From Nodularia spumigena CCY9414 (GTDB lineage: Bacteria; Cyanobacteriota; Cyanobacteriia; Cyanobacteriales; Nostocaceae): DNA of 64,000 nucleotides. The translations under genes and the position numbers were made by a program. The DNA lies in contig NZ_CP007203.1 in NCBI RefSeq assembly GCF_000340565.2, forward strand, positions 5,340,706-5,404,705, in the 5' to 3' direction. Of this stretch, positions 20,222-30,043 are shown one piece after another. How positions within the stretch are numbered: position 1 is the first letter of the stretch; the number at the start of each line of letters is the position of its first letter. The notes beneath the pieces are model-generated. The model saw only the letters and a program-made list of their open reading frames with translations. It was not told the origin of the DNA and did no database searches.

Positions 20222-21661
20222 TTAAACTGCGACTGCTTCTAGTTTAGCGATCGCACTTTGCATTTCTTGAGCAACCTTGGCGAGTTTCTCAGCCGAATTG
20301 GTTTCCATGTAAACGCGTACCAGGGGTTCTGTACCAGAAGGACGCAACAAAATCCAGCTACCTTCTTCTAAATACAGCTTAATACCGTCTTTGCGTCCAA
20401 CTTCTTTGACTTTAATCCCAGCTACCTCCCCAGGGGGATTTTTAGTAAAGGAGTCGATAACAGCAGTTTTGTGTGCTTCTGTCAAGTGCAAGTCAAGACG
20501 ATTATTATAAAGGGGACCATCAGCTTCGGCGATCGCTTCTTTGACCAATTGACTCAGGGGTTTACCTTCATAGGCGATCGCTTCTGCCACGAGCATATCA
20601 GCTAAAATCCCGTCTTTTTCAGGAATATGCCCAATTACACTTAAACCGCCAGATTCTTCACCACCAATCAATACAGTAGTTTCCCGCATTTTCTCACCGA
20701 TGTATTTAAAACCAACTGCTGTTTCATAAATTTGCAAACCGTGTTTAGCTGCGAAATTATCCAGCAGGTGAGTTGTCGCCACAGTGCGGACTATCGCGCC
20801 CCTTTCACCTTTGTTTTTAATTAAATGACGTGCTAGTAATAACAGCACAGTATTGGGCGTGAGAAAATTGCCTAATTCATCAACGATACCAAAGCGATCG
20901 GCATCGCCATCTGTAGCCAGTCCTAAATCAGCTTTATCGGCACGTACAGCCTCCACTAACCCAATTAGTTGTTCACCCTTGGGTTCGGGCATTCCGCCGC
21001 CAAATAGCACATCACGAGTCGTGTTAAAACTTTCTAACTGACACCCGCAGTGTTGCAAAACTTCATCTAAATAACCGCGAGAAGTAGAATAAAGGGCATC
21101 ATACTTCACCTTTAAATTCGCACCTTTGATGCGTTCTACATCCAGTAAGGTGTAGATAAACTTGAGATATTCTGGTTTGGGGTTAAACAGAGAAATTGCC
21201 CCAGCCGGAACACTTCCAGGTAGCGCATCCGATGCACCTTCAATGTTCCCGACAATGGTATCAGTAATCTCTGGAGTGGCAGGCCCTGCATAATCAGGGA
21301 TATATTTAATTCCACAGTAAGGGGCTGGATTATGGCTGGCGGTAAACATCAAAGCCCCTGCGGAATTTAACAACCGGGCGTTGTAGGCAATTACTGGTGT
21401 AGGGCAATCCCGATCAGTAATTTTCACAGTCCAACCCAAGTCTGCCAAGACTTCAGCTGCTGTTTGAGCGAACTGGTCAGCCAAAAACCTAGTATCGTAG
21501 GCAATCAGAACTGGTCTATCTTTTGAGTAGGCTGTTTCCAGGTAACTTGCGATCGCCCTTGTTACTTTCCGCACATTAGGAAAAGTAAAATCATCGGCTA
21601 TAATTCCTCTCCAACCGTCAGTACCAAATTTGATTTTGCTGGAATTGCTACTAGCGCTCAT
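20222..21661 (-). CDS. Phosphoglucomutase/phosphomannomutase family protein
   Basis: A 479-residue alpha-D-phosphohexomutase. It has all four family signatures: the catalytic serine in TASHNPAPYCGIK, the metal loop DGDADRFG, the sugar-binding GGEESGGLS and the phosphate-binding RPSGTEPLVRVYME. Such enzymes interconvert hexose 1- and 6-phosphates for glycogen, wall or glycolipid precursors; which sugar is used here cannot be decided from the motifs. The start (MSASSNSSKIKFGTDGWRG) places FGTDGWRG where family members begin. Confidence 0.9.
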   Translation of the reverse strand: MSASSNSSKIKFGTDGWRGIIADDFTFPNVRKVTRAIASYLETAYSKDRPVLIAYDTRFLADQFAQTAAEVLADLGWTVKITDRDCPTPVIAYNARLLNSAGALMFTASHNPAPYCGIKYIPDYAGPATPEITDTIVGNIEGASDALPGSVPAGAISLFNPKPEYLKFIYTLLDVERIKGANLKVKYDALYSTSRGYLDEVLQHCGCQLESFNTTRDVLFGGGMPEPKGEQLIGLVEAVRADKADLGLATDGDADRFGIVDELGNFLTPNTVLLLLARHLIKNKGERGAIVRTVATTHLLDNFAAKHGLQIYETAVGFKYIGEKMRETTVLIGGEESGGLSVIGHIPEKDGILADMLVAEAIAYEGKPLSQLVKEAIAEADGPLYNNRLDLHLTEAHKTAVIDSFTKNPPGEVAGIKVKEVGRKDGIKLYLEEGSWILLRPSGTEPLVRVYMETNSAEKLAKVAQEMQSAIAKLEAVAV

Positions 21662-21767
21662 TGTTACCCCTTTCTTCCGGATATCTTGAATACTATAGGA
21701 AGCTTCCCCTAAAGCGTGCGTAGCCGCAAGTCTCCCCCATTGTATTTTTTCTCACTGATATTGAGCA

Positions 21768-22625
21768 ATGTCATTAACTAATCGACCTTTTGCCAGTTAT
21801 CACCTTTGGTCTTTAGTCGCCCCAGCAACAGGACAAGAACGTTGGCATTGCCAGATGAGAAGGGGGTTTATTAAAGCGCGTCAACATGAACCACAAGTTA
21901 AAGCGCTCTTAGGTAAGGCCACTGCACCCCAGAGGATTGGTATCCTCGCCCAAAAAGGCGTGTATGAATTCCATCATAATCGACATCTGTTAAACCAATC
22001 AGACGGTGTAGATCAAGTTGCCCAGCTACTAAAATTAAGCCACTCAACTCAGCAAGTACAACAGCGCGTGCGGCAAATTCTGCAAAAATATCATGATGCC
22101 CCCTTACTGTTAAATAAACACATTGTCCAGTTAACACGGGGAGATGAAGGCTTTCCCAAACCCATTTTTGTAGAACAGGAAGATGTTCATTTCCGCTTAT
22201 ATGCAGCTATGGATTGTATTTTTCGGGAATCTGACCGCACTTTGCATATTTTAGATTTTAAAACTGGTAAATCTGCCTTTGACCAAAGACAGGCATTAGT
22301 TTATTTACTAGCGGCGCGTTACCTTTATCCTGAACTACAAGCGGTAGCATCATTTTATAATTTGGAGATGTGTAAAAAATCTGATTTAATTAGCATCAAC
22401 AATCGGGAATTAGAATCTTTAAAGTTAGATTTAGCAAATATTGCCAATAAGCATCAATACGATTTACAAAAATATCACGAAAAAACCAGTAATTTCAGTA
22501 AAATATTTCCTCCTAATCCAGGTAAACACTGCCGCTTTTGTCCTTTTAACTCAATTTGTGATTTTTCTGAAAATCCCTCTTATTCACACCCACTACCAAA
22601 CTTAAAAACTGATCCGAAATATTAG
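21768..22625 (+). CDS. PD-(D/E)XK nuclease-family protein with C-terminal cysteine cluster
   Basis: A 285-residue protein. The nuclease core is recognisable around DCIFRESDRTLHILDFKTGKS (about 153-173), where Asp and the D-x-K pair fit the PD-(D/E)XK active site, followed by the conserved glutamine of QALVYLLAARYLYP. The C-terminus has CRFCPFNSICDF, cysteines that in RecB/AddB/Cas4-type nucleases help bind a 4Fe-4S cluster. No cas gene or CRISPR array lies nearby, so a repair role is more likely than Cas4. It is divergent from the mutase gene. Confidence 0.75.
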   Translation: MSLTNRPFASYHLWSLVAPATGQERWHCQMRRGFIKARQHEPQVKALLGKATAPQRIGILAQKGVYEFHHNRHLLNQSDGVDQVAQLLKLSHSTQQVQQRVRQILQKYHDAPLLLNKHIVQLTRGDEGFPKPIFVEQEDVHFRLYAAMDCIFRESDRTLHILDFKTGKSAFDQRQALVYLLAARYLYPELQAVASFYNLEMCKKSDLISINNRELESLKLDLANIANKHQYDLQKYHEKTSNFSKIFPPNPGKHCRFCPFNSICDFSENPSYSHPLPNLKTDPKY

Positions 22626-22997
22626 TAGCACATTTCAACAGCTAAAATAATAAATATGAATTAAATTTTGGAAACTTAATATAGGACTAATATTTGATTT
22701 ATAAAACACAAGTAGGGTGTGTTCTCACAAAGTGGAACGCACCAAGACCACAGAAGAAGGTGCGTTAGGCTAAAGCCATAACACACCCTACATATACTTA
22801 GAATTAAATTTTGGAAACTTAATATAGGACTAATATTTGATTTATGAAACACAAGTAGGGTGTGTTCTCACGAAGTGGAACGCACCAAGACCACAGAAGA
22901 AGGTGCGTTAGGCTAAAGCCATAACACACCCTACATATACTACATATACGTAGATTTTTTCAATAATCAAATCGGATTCCTATAGCAGAATTTTAAT
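22626..22997. other. Gene-free spacer filled by a tandemly duplicated repeat
   Basis: This stretch consists almost wholly of the MITE-like element described at 22679-22985 and its 143-base tandem duplication; the last few bases lead into the small secreted-protein gene. Confidence 0.6.
22679..22985. mobile_element. MITE-like element, copy 2, with 143-bp internal tandem duplication
   Basis: Ends match the TATAGGA...TTTGATT family (left TATAGGACTAATATTTGATT; right the complement of AATCAAATCGGATTCCTATA). A 143-base unit is repeated head to tail (22658-22800 and 22801 to about 22943) with only a few differences. Each unit has GTAGGGTGTGTTCTCAC facing CCATAACACACCCTAC, an arm pair that can form a long hairpin. 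Confidence 0.65.
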
Positions 22998-23306
22998 ATG
23001 TATAAGAAGTTAAAACTTGTAATACTCGCCAGTTTATTCATGATTCTCAGTTTTGTTTTACCAATCAAGGCTGATACTTCTTCCTCATATGTGAATGAGA
23101 ATAGCAGCGAAATTCAAGAACTTGGGCAACCTATCAAGACCTATTTTCTGACTGTTTTACCTGAAGGTACAAAACGAGAAGTAAAAATTGATCCACCAGC
23201 TACAAAAATTGTCGTTACATCACAGTCAGGGGACACGGGAATTCGATGTGGTGATGGTGTTAGCAGGTGCAGAACTCAAAGCCAGATAAATCATTGGGGC
23301 TGCTAA
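22998..23306 (+). CDS. Small hypothetical secreted protein
   Basis: A 102-residue protein that I do not recognise. It has a clear signal peptide (KKLKLVILASLFMILSFVLPI, cleavage probable after IKA) and a short mature part with three cysteines near the C-terminus (IRCGDGVSRC and a final GC). This suggests an exported, perhaps disulfide-bonded peptide of about 77 residues. The start follows directly on a MITE end, so the promoter may lie in or next to the mobile element. It may be a real small gene or an opportunistic frame; the signal peptide argues for the former. Confidence 0.45.
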   Translation: MYKKLKLVILASLFMILSFVLPIKADTSSSYVNENSSEIQELGQPIKTYFLTVLPEGTKREVKIDPPATKIVVTSQSGDTGIRCGDGVSRCRTQSQINHWGC

Positions 23307-23338
23307 ATTGTGTCCAGCATACAATCAGCAAAACCCTT

Positions 23339-23366
23339 GTAGAGACGTTGTATGCAACGTCTCTAG
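23339..23366 (+). terminator. Hairpin repeat downstream of the small secreted-protein gene
   Basis: An 11-base perfect stem TAGAGACGTTG / CAACGTCTCTA with a TATG loop. It is followed only by a weak T-run, so it may act as a terminator but is also a common interspersed hairpin repeat of these genomes; a decayed relative lies near 9728. Confidence 0.4.
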
Positions 23367-23384
23367 ATTTTCTGTCAGCAACGC

Positions 23385-23681
23385 CTGCTATATAAAACGT
23401 AGACAAAACTAGACTTTACTTTCTACTTCAACGGGAGCATGGGAGCAGTTATCCCTCAGTAGACTTTCACGCCTTAGCCAGACGCGATTGTGTTCCAATT
23501 AAGTTTCTGAAAAAGACTACCACCATCATTGCTTGGTTTTCGCGTCGGCAATAGTCTCAATTCAATACTTGATATCACCGTATTATATATCAAGTAGTTG
23601 ATTTTTTCCTAAAATATATATTGATTTTTGTCAATATAAGTATAGTTTTGTCTATGAAATTGTCAACTTAGGACTTGCTCT
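23385..23681 (-). mobile_element. 297-bp non-autonomous element, copy B (inverted)
   Basis: Reverse complement of 9801-10097, equal in length and without visible difference in the TA-bounded core. The near identity implies recent movement or gene conversion. The two inverted copies flank about 13.3 kb that includes the pst operon and the hybrid kinase. Confidence 0.7.
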
Positions 23682-23696
23682 ACATTTTCTGTCAGA

Positions 23697-23790
23697 GATG
23701 ACCAATGACCAATGACCAATGACCAATGACCAATGACCAATGACCAATGACCAATGACCAATGACCAATGACCAATGACCAATGACCAAT
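23697..23790. repeat. GACCAAT heptamer array (about 13 units)
   Basis: About thirteen uninterrupted head-to-tail copies of the 7-base unit GACCAAT, ending in two CACTAAT variants that run into the last codons of the transglutaminase-like gene. Such arrays change length by slippage and can distinguish strains. Confidence 0.9.
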
Positions 23791-23792
23791 CA

Positions 23793-25475
23793 CTAATCAC
23801 TAAATGGCGGTAATTCTTTAAGAATTGTAAAGCGAATGTGATTAATTGCCAAGTCGCCGAGGGGAATATCTTCTTTCGTCAACCTTGTACCTTGACTGCT
23901 TAAGCTTTCAAAGGTGATACCTTTGCCAATTTCAATGTGATACCAGGATAAACCCATAAAAAAGCGTGTAGGGTAGGGGCCATAGTTACCTACATCATCA
24001 GGATTAGATTCCATTGGTAACCAACCAAAACCGGGTATGTAAAACTCTAACCAAACATGGTTAAAGTCTGGTTGCAAGGGAACTCCTTGGTGTTCGCTAT
24101 GGGGTGGGCATTTATATCTACCGACTGTGCGGCAGGGAATGCCATTTAAACGGCATAAAGCTAGTAAAACGCCTACGTACTCACCACAGGAACCAACGCC
24201 CCGTTCTAAGACCAAATCTGGGGTATCAATGTGGGGTTTGATGCCATAGGATAATTCATCGTAAACGTAGTTGCGGATATTGTACATTTTCCGCAGCAGA
24301 TTGGTTTCTGTACCAATGGCTTCACTGGCTGCACGGCGCACAATTTCAGTATCCATTGCCAAATCATCGTCATCTACTAGGTAGCGACTTTGATATTCTG
24401 CTGATAGTTCGGGAGCGTTTTCTACATCTTTTGGGGTGATGCGATATTTTATTCCGCGAACTTCTAACAGTGCTTTCCAGCCAAATATATGCCTTTCGCC
24501 GGGTGTGAGGGCATCAAATTTAAATACTGCTACACGTTGCCCATCTATCAATTCTTCTGTAAAAGGGATACCAATGGGTTCAACGTGTTTCAATTTTTGG
24601 CGTTCTGTTTCTGAGGGTAGGGCGATGCGCCATTCTACATCCGGCAAATAAACCTCTTCTAAGGGCGCAATTTCCTCAGCATAGGACATTTCGATGAGAT
24701 AACCGTTAGATAGGGCGTATTGTTTATCTGCTTCGTGATGGTAATGTAGAGGGTGGATAAATGTGCGATCGCGGTATGTTAATTCATGACTATCGGCATT
24801 GGGGTTATCCCGAATATAAGGCTCATCTGAGGCGTAAGCGACAAACAGCGTTTCTTTGCCTGTCTCTTCATTGGTATGTAAGGCTATACCTGTGGGATAT
24901 TCAAATGGCGTTAAGACGCTAAATTTCAGTTCTCCCGTGGCTCTGTCCATAGCATAGACTGTTTGCTCTGTGCGATCGCAAACCCAAAGAGTATCAAAGC
25001 TGACTGCCAAATTTTCTACCCCTACCCCTGGTGCATAAAACCTGGTAATTTCTTTGCGCGTATCGCGGTCAAAAATCAGAATACTGCCCAGCTTTTGGCA
25101 GCTAACATAAACTGTTGATTCCCAAACAGCAACCCCATCAGCCGGATAAGGCAAAGTGACAAAATGTTCTAAACCCAAAGACGAGATTTTGGACAGATAA
25201 ACACTGTTTTCACGCGTTACCCATAGAGAATCTGACCACACTGCTAGACCGGCAACATCGGTAAATTCCCTGATTTGGTGGGGATTTCGGATTTTGCTAT
25301 TGTCAGAGTGAGGGTCAATTTCCAGTAAATGCCCTTTAATACTATCAATCGCAAGCAGTGTATCTTTGATGAAAGCAATGCCACAAAGAGTGGCTGCTGT
25401 TAACGGTCTAATCGTTCTTTGACCAAACATTTGGCTAGCAATCAAACTAGGAAGTGCAAAACTCATATTAAGCAT
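23793..25475 (-). CDS. Transglutaminase-like protein with N-terminal propeller-like domain
   Basis: A 560-residue two-part protein. Residues about 15-225 show repeated hydrophobic strands such as GIAFIKDTLLAIDSIKGHLLEID and LAVSFDTLWVCDRTEQTVYAMD, resembling a beta-propeller. The C-terminal part is a transglutaminase-like cysteine domain with the triad Cys430 (GVGSCGEY), His473 (FNHVWLEFY) and Asp493 (ESNPDD). The family cleaves or crosslinks peptides; the substrate is unknown. There is no signal peptide. The last codons (FSD-stop) overlap a CACTAAT repeat unit, so the C-terminus has probably been set by repeat insertion. It stands alone between unrelated genes. Confidence 0.75.
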   Translation of the reverse strand: MLNMSFALPSLIASQMFGQRTIRPLTAATLCGIAFIKDTLLAIDSIKGHLLEIDPHSDNSKIRNPHQIREFTDVAGLAVWSDSLWVTRENSVYLSKISSLGLEHFVTLPYPADGVAVWESTVYVSCQKLGSILIFDRDTRKEITRFYAPGVGVENLAVSFDTLWVCDRTEQTVYAMDRATGELKFSVLTPFEYPTGIALHTNEETGKETLFVAYASDEPYIRDNPNADSHELTYRDRTFIHPLHYHHEADKQYALSNGYLIEMSYAEEIAPLEEVYLPDVEWRIALPSETERQKLKHVEPIGIPFTEELIDGQRVAVFKFDALTPGERHIFGWKALLEVRGIKYRITPKDVENAPELSAEYQSRYLVDDDDLAMDTEIVRRAASEAIGTETNLLRKMYNIRNYVYDELSYGIKPHIDTPDLVLERGVGSCGEYVGVLLALCRLNGIPCRTVGRYKCPPHSEHQGVPLQPDFNHVWLEFYIPGFGWLPMESNPDDVGNYGPYPTRFFMGLSWYHIEIGKGITFESLSSQGTRLTKEDIPLGDLAINHIRFTILKELPPFSD

Positions 25476-25761
25476 ATTTATTCAACGGTTTAGCACGCCC
25501 AGAATTAATTTTGGCATATCCTGGATCACCCAAATGGTGCATTTTAAAGCTACTCACAATAAGTAAAATGTGTTTATTACTACTTTTTTTGGCGTAAAGA
25601 TACATAGTCTGCTAGCCAGAAAAATTAGTAAATTTCACTGAATCACATCTACATTCAAGTTACACAGGTTGGCGAAAATTCTGAGTTTAACTTTAGTTGA
25701 TGCTTAAACAGTCATCCCTAAATTATGATCGAATTCTATAACCATTTCAGTGACATACACA

Positions 25762-28644
25762 ATGTCTGCTAATTCTCTACCTGTTCCCGAAGCGTCTCCC
25801 TCTGGAGAAAATACCAACGTTTGCCATAGTTGGGAAGTTAATAAAGCTTTAGACCTGCTGGATAGTAACGCAGACAGTGGCTTAACATCTCAAGACGTGC
25901 AACAGCGGCTAGAAAAGTACGGTGACAATGAACTAGAAGAAAATGATGGTCGCAGTTCTTGGGAAATTCTGCTAGATCAGTTCAAGAACATTATGTTATT
26001 GATGCTGATTGGTGTAGCTTTGATTTCTGGGTTTTTAGACCTCATAGCTTGGCAAGCTGGAGAATTTAAGGCCGGGGAAGTGCCATTTAAAGATACGATC
26101 GCCATTATGGCAATTGTAATTCTCAATGGCATACTTGGCTATGTCCAAGAAACTCGTGCAGAACAAGCTTTAGCAGCGTTGAAAAAAATGACTTCTCCCT
26201 TGGTGCGAGTCATCCGCAACGGCAAATTGACGGAGCTAGCCGCCAAGGAACTTGTCCCAGGAGATGTGATGCTGCTGGAAGCAGGGATGCAGATAGCAGC
26301 AGATGGACGCTTGATTGAGCAATCTAATTTACAAGTCCGGGAATCAGCACTCACAGGTGAAGCTGAGGCTGTGAGCAAACAGGCTAATTTAATCTTACCG
26401 GAAGACACATCATTGGGCGATCGCCTGAATTTAGTCTTTCAAGGTACAGAAGTCGTCCAAGGACGCGCCAAGGTGCTAGTAACTCACACTGGAATGCGAA
26501 CGGAACTTGGTAAAATTGCTACCATGTTGCAGTCAGTGGAAAATGAGCCTACTCCTTTGCAGCAGCGCATGACTCAGCTAGGTAATGTCCTCGTTACAGG
26601 TTCCTTGGTTCTTGTAGCCATTGTCGTCGTCGGTGGGACTATTCAAGCCAGAGGTTTTGGCAACATCCGAGAACTTTTAGAAGTTTCCTTGAGTATGGCC
26701 GTGGCTGTGGTTCCAGAGGGTTTACCTGCTGTAATTACCGTGACTCTAGCATTGGGAACTCAGCGCATGGTACGCCACAATGCCTTGATTCGCAAGCTAC
26801 CAGCTGTGGAAACCTTGGGTTCTGTAACTACAATATGTTCTGATAAAACTGGCACATTGACCCAAAATAAAATGGTGGTGCAGTCAGTTTATGCCAATAA
26901 CCATGTTTTTCGGGTGACAGGAGAAGGTTATACACCTACAGGCGATTTTCTGTTAGATAGTCAAGAAGTTTCTGTAGAAGATTATCCCGAAATACCCGCT
27001 TTGTTGGTTGCATCTGCCGTTTGTAATGATGCGGTGCTGCAAAAAGAAAAAGGCGAATGGGCAATTTTAGGCGACCCCACCGAAGGCGCATTGGTGACAG
27101 TGGCGGGAAAAGCCGGAATCGAAAAAGACCAATGGAATAGCAAATTACCCCGCATTGGCGAGTTTCCCTTTGACTCGGAACGCAAGCGAATGAGCGTAAT
27201 TTGTCAAGTGGAAGAAGTAACCACAGGTGAAGCATCTTTAACGGCTGTTGACCCGGTAATTGCTGGTTTGATTGAATCTGAACCTTATTTAATGTTTACC
27301 AAAGGTTCGCCAGAGTTGACTTTGGCACGTTGTACTCAGATTCATTTGGGAAATAATTCTGCCCCATTAAGCGACGAACAACGCCAGCAAGTTTTGGCAG
27401 AAAATAACCAGATGGCGAGTCAAGGTTTGCGGGTACTAGGTTTTGCTTACAAACCCCTGCTAGAAATCCCCCCTGAAGGGTCAGATGAGACATCTGAGGT
27501 AAATTTGGTTTGGTTGGGCTTAATCGGCATGCTAGATGCCCCACGTCCAGAGGTGAGGGTAGCAGTACAAGAGTCTCGTAACGCCGGAATTCGCCCTATC
27601 ATGATAACAGGGGATCACCAGCTAACCGCACGAGCGATCGCCATTGATTTGGGAATAGCCCAAGAAGGTGATAGAGTCCTCACAGGTCAAGAATTGCAGC
27701 ACATGACTGACGAGGAATTAGAGCAACAAGTTGACCTAGTAAGTATCTACGCCAGAGTTTCCCCAGAACACAAACTGCGAATTGTGCAAGCGTTGCAACG
27801 TCGGGGGAGATTTGTCGCCATGACCGGCGATGGTGTGAATGATGCTCCAGCCTTGAAACAAGCTGATATTGGCATTGCAATGGGCATTACTGGCACGGAT
27901 GTGAGTAAAGAAGCCAGTGATATGGTATTGCTTGATGACAACTTTGCCACTATCGTTGCTGCAACGAAAGAAGGTAGAGTTGTTTATACCAATATTCGCC
28001 GCTTTATTAAGTACATTCTCGGTAGTAACGTGGGCGAAGTTCTCACCATTGCTTCAGCACCACTTCTCGGACTGGGAGGTGTTCCCCTGACACCATTACA
28101 AATTCTGTGGATGAATTTGGTAACAGACGGTTTACCAGCTTTGGCTTTAGCTGTGGAACCCCCAGAACCAGATGTCATGAAGCGTCCACCTTTTAGTCCC
28201 CGTGAAAGTATTTTTGCTAGGGGGTTAGGTTCCTACATCATTCGCATAGGCATAGTTTTCGCCATTATCACGATTATTTTGATGCTGTGGGCATTCAATC
28301 ATTGCAAGATACCAGTGGAAGGACTTGACCCCGAACGGTGGAAGACAATGGTATTCACATCGTTATGTTTAGCACAGATGGGTCATGCGATCGCCATTCG
28401 TTCTAATAACAAACTCACAATAGAGATGAATCCTTTCTCTAATATGTTTGTTTTGGGGGCTGTAGTTGTGACAACGATGTTGCAGATGATCCTAATTTAC
28501 GTCCCACCCATACGCGCTTTCTTTGGAACTCATTGGCTACCTCCCAGCGAGTTGGCTATTTGTTTTGGTTTCAGTGCTTTGATGTTTGTCTGGATTGAAA
28601 TGGAGAAGCTTTTCTTCCGCTTGATAGGCAAAAAGAGTGTGTAA
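25762..28644 (+). CDS. P-type cation-transporting ATPase (calcium-pump type)
   Basis: A P2-type ATPase of about 960 residues. Visible parts: an N-terminal cation-ATPase domain; the A-domain TGEAEAVSK; the ion-site sequence [17 protein letters not shown] in M4; the phosphorylated aspartate in [12 protein letters not shown] (near residue 361); the hinge [17 protein letters not shown]; and M5-M6 with [11 protein letters not shown] and [15 protein letters not shown]. The set points to Ca2+ export of the SERCA/PMA1 type; other cations are possible. A GTG at 25750 also opens the frame, but the ATG at 25762 (MSANSLP) is the likelier start. Confidence 0.92.
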   Translation: MSANSLPVPEASPSGENTNVCHSWEVNKALDLLDSNADSGLTSQDVQQRLEKYGDNELEENDGRSSWEILLDQFKNIMLLMLIGVALISGFLDLIAWQAGEFKAGEVPFKDTIAIMAIVILNGILGYVQETRAEQALAALKKMTSPLVRVIRNGKLTELAAKELVPGDVMLLEAGMQIAADGRLIEQSNLQVRESALTGEAEAVSKQANLILPEDTSLGDRLNLVFQGTEVVQGRAKVLVTHTGMRTELGKIATMLQSVENEPTPLQQRMTQLGNVLVTGSLVLVAIVVVGGTIQARGFGNIRELLEVSLSMAVAVVPEGLPAVITVTLALGTQRMVRHNALIRKLPAVETLGSVTTICSDKTGTLTQNKMVVQSVYANNHVFRVTGEGYTPTGDFLLDSQEVSVEDYPEIPALLVASAVCNDAVLQKEKGEWAILGDPTEGALVTVAGKAGIEKDQWNSKLPRIGEFPFDSERKRMSVICQVEEVTTGEASLTAVDPVIAGLIESEPYLMFTKGSPELTLARCTQIHLGNNSAPLSDEQRQQVLAENNQMASQGLRVLGFAYKPLLEIPPEGSDETSEVNLVWLGLIGMLDAPRPEVRVAVQESRNAGIRPIMITGDHQLTARAIAIDLGIAQEGDRVLTGQELQHMTDEELEQQVDLVSIYARVSPEHKLRIVQALQRRGRFVAMTGDGVNDAPALKQADIGIAMGITGTDVSKEASDMVLLDDNFATIVAATKEGRVVYTNIRRFIKYILGSNVGEVLTIASAPLLGLGGVPLTPLQILWMNLVTDGLPALALAVEPPEPDVMKRPPFSPRESIFARGLGSYIIRIGIVFAIITIILMLWAFNHCKIPVEGLDPERWKTMVFTSLCLAQMGHAIAIRSNNKLTIEMNPFSNMFVLGAVVVTTMLQMILIYVPPIRAFFGTHWLPPSELAICFGFSALMFVWIEMEKLFFRLIGKKSV

Positions 28645-28806
28645 AAGAGGGAGTGGGGAGAAGAGGCAGGGGGGCAGGGAGCAGGGAGCAGGGGGGAGAA
28701 GAGAAGAAGCAGGGGAGCAGGGGGCAGGTTGCGGGGGGGGAAGACGGTAATTTCCTAATGACTAATGACTAATGACTAATGACTAATGACCAATGACTAA
28801 TGACTA
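28645..28806. repeat. G-rich and CTAATGA repeat spacer ahead of recF
   Basis: A purine-rich low-complexity stretch (GGGAGCAGGG-type, about 28645-28740) followed by about seven CTAATGA heptamers (about 28757-28806). The recF start codon is the last ATG of this array. Confidence 0.7.
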
Positions 28807-29937
28807 ATGTACTTAAAAAACCTACACCTGAGACAATTTCGTAATTACCAAGACCAGAAGGTTGAATTTACTGCTGCGAAAACAATTCTGGTGGGTAATA
28901 ATGCTCAGGGAAAATCTAATTTGTTGGAGGCGGTGGAGTTGTTGGCGACATTGCGATCGCATCGCATGGGACGCGTTGCGGATTTTATTCAAGAAGGACA
29001 GGATATCGCTCAAATTAATGCCATTCTGGAGCGAGAAAATGGTACTAGTGATCTGGCTTTAACTCTCCGCCGCAATGGTCGCCGCAGCGTTGCAATTAAT
29101 GGCGAATCTGTGCGCCGACAAATGGATTTTTTAGGTGTACTCAATGCTGTGCAGTTTTCTAGCTTGGATTTAGACTTGGTAAGGGGTGGTCCTGATGTCC
29201 GTCGTAATTGGCTAGATACACTGTTAATACAACTCGAACCGATTTATGCTCACCTTTTGCAGCAATACAACCAAGTATTACGCCAACGCAACGCTTTTTT
29301 AAAGAAAGCTCTAGACTCAGCAGATGGGATAAATCGCGTTTCTACTCAGGACTCAACACTGGCTATCTGGGATGCTCAGTTAGTTACCACTGGTACAAAG
29401 GTAATTAGAAGACGCGATCGCGCTATTCAAAGACTAGCTCCCATTGCTGCTGCTTGGCACTCTAGTATTAGTGGTAGTACAGAAGTTCTGCAAATCAATT
29501 ATCTGCCTAGTGTGCCTTTGGCTCAAATCCCCCCGGAAGAGATCCAGCAAGCTTTTTTAGGGAAAATTCAACAACGTTCTGCGGCGGAACTCTACCGAGG
29601 TACTACCCTGGTAGGTCCTCATCGTGACGAAGTAGAATTAATCATTAATCAAACACCAGCTCGTCAATACGGTTCTCAAGGGCAACAACGAACTTTAGTA
29701 TTAGCCCTCAAATTAGCCGAATTAGAACTCATTGAACAAGTCGTCCAAGAGCCGCCCCTGCTCTTACTAGATGATGTTCTCGCTGAATTAGACCCATTCC
29801 GCCAAAATCAATTACTGGATGCCATTCAAGACCGTTTTCAAACCCTAATTACTACTACTCACCTCAGTTCATTCGATGCCCAGTGGCTAAATTCCTCGCA
29901 AATTCTTTATGTGAAGTCAGGGGAAATAGTATCGTGA
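28807..29937 (+). CDS. recF: DNA replication/repair protein RecF
   Basis: A 376-residue SMC-like ATPase that loads RecA at gaps with RecO and RecR. Visible: the N-terminal LRQFRNYQ, Walker [15 protein letters not shown] (about 31-44), [14 protein letters not shown], the signature-like [20 protein letters not shown] and Walker [14 protein letters not shown]. Length is typical. The start ATG lies at the end of a CTAATGA repeat array, so translation initiates within repeat DNA and no Shine-Dalgarno sequence is seen. Confidence 0.95.
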   Translation: MYLKNLHLRQFRNYQDQKVEFTAAKTILVGNNAQGKSNLLEAVELLATLRSHRMGRVADFIQEGQDIAQINAILERENGTSDLALTLRRNGRRSVAINGESVRRQMDFLGVLNAVQFSSLDLDLVRGGPDVRRNWLDTLLIQLEPIYAHLLQQYNQVLRQRNAFLKKALDSADGINRVSTQDSTLAIWDAQLVTTGTKVIRRRDRAIQRLAPIAAAWHSSISGSTEVLQINYLPSVPLAQIPPEEIQQAFLGKIQQRSAAELYRGTTLVGPHRDEVELIINQTPARQYGSQGQQRTLVLALKLAELELIEQVVQEPPLLLLDDVLAELDPFRQNQLLDAIQDRFQTLITTTHLSSFDAQWLNSSQILYVKSGEIVS

Positions 29938-30043
29938 GGGGGGAGTAAAGAATTTTGGATTTTGGAGAAAGCGATTTTAGATTGCAGTCTAATCCAAAAT
30001 CTAAAATCTAAAATCTAAAATTGATTGACTAATAACAAATTGA

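Larger units (their letters stand above)
23307..23792. other. Gene-free spacer made of repeats
   Basis: 486 bases containing a GTAGAGACGTTG hairpin repeat (23339-23366), the second copy of the 297-base mobile element (23385-23681) and a long GACCAAT heptamer array (23697-23790). Almost nothing of it is unique sequence. Confidence 0.7.

Noticed and set aside
21768-22625. Possible Cas4 and therefore a CRISPR system
   Set aside because: The nuclease and cysteine motifs allow it, but no cas gene or spacer-repeat array is present. The regular repeats at 23697-23790 are contiguous heptamers without spacers.
23697-23790. Heptamer array considered as CRISPR or an origin of replication
   Set aside because: There are no spacers, no DnaA-box consensus and no dnaA/dnaN nearby. 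recF at 28.8 kb alone does not mark an origin in cyanobacteria.
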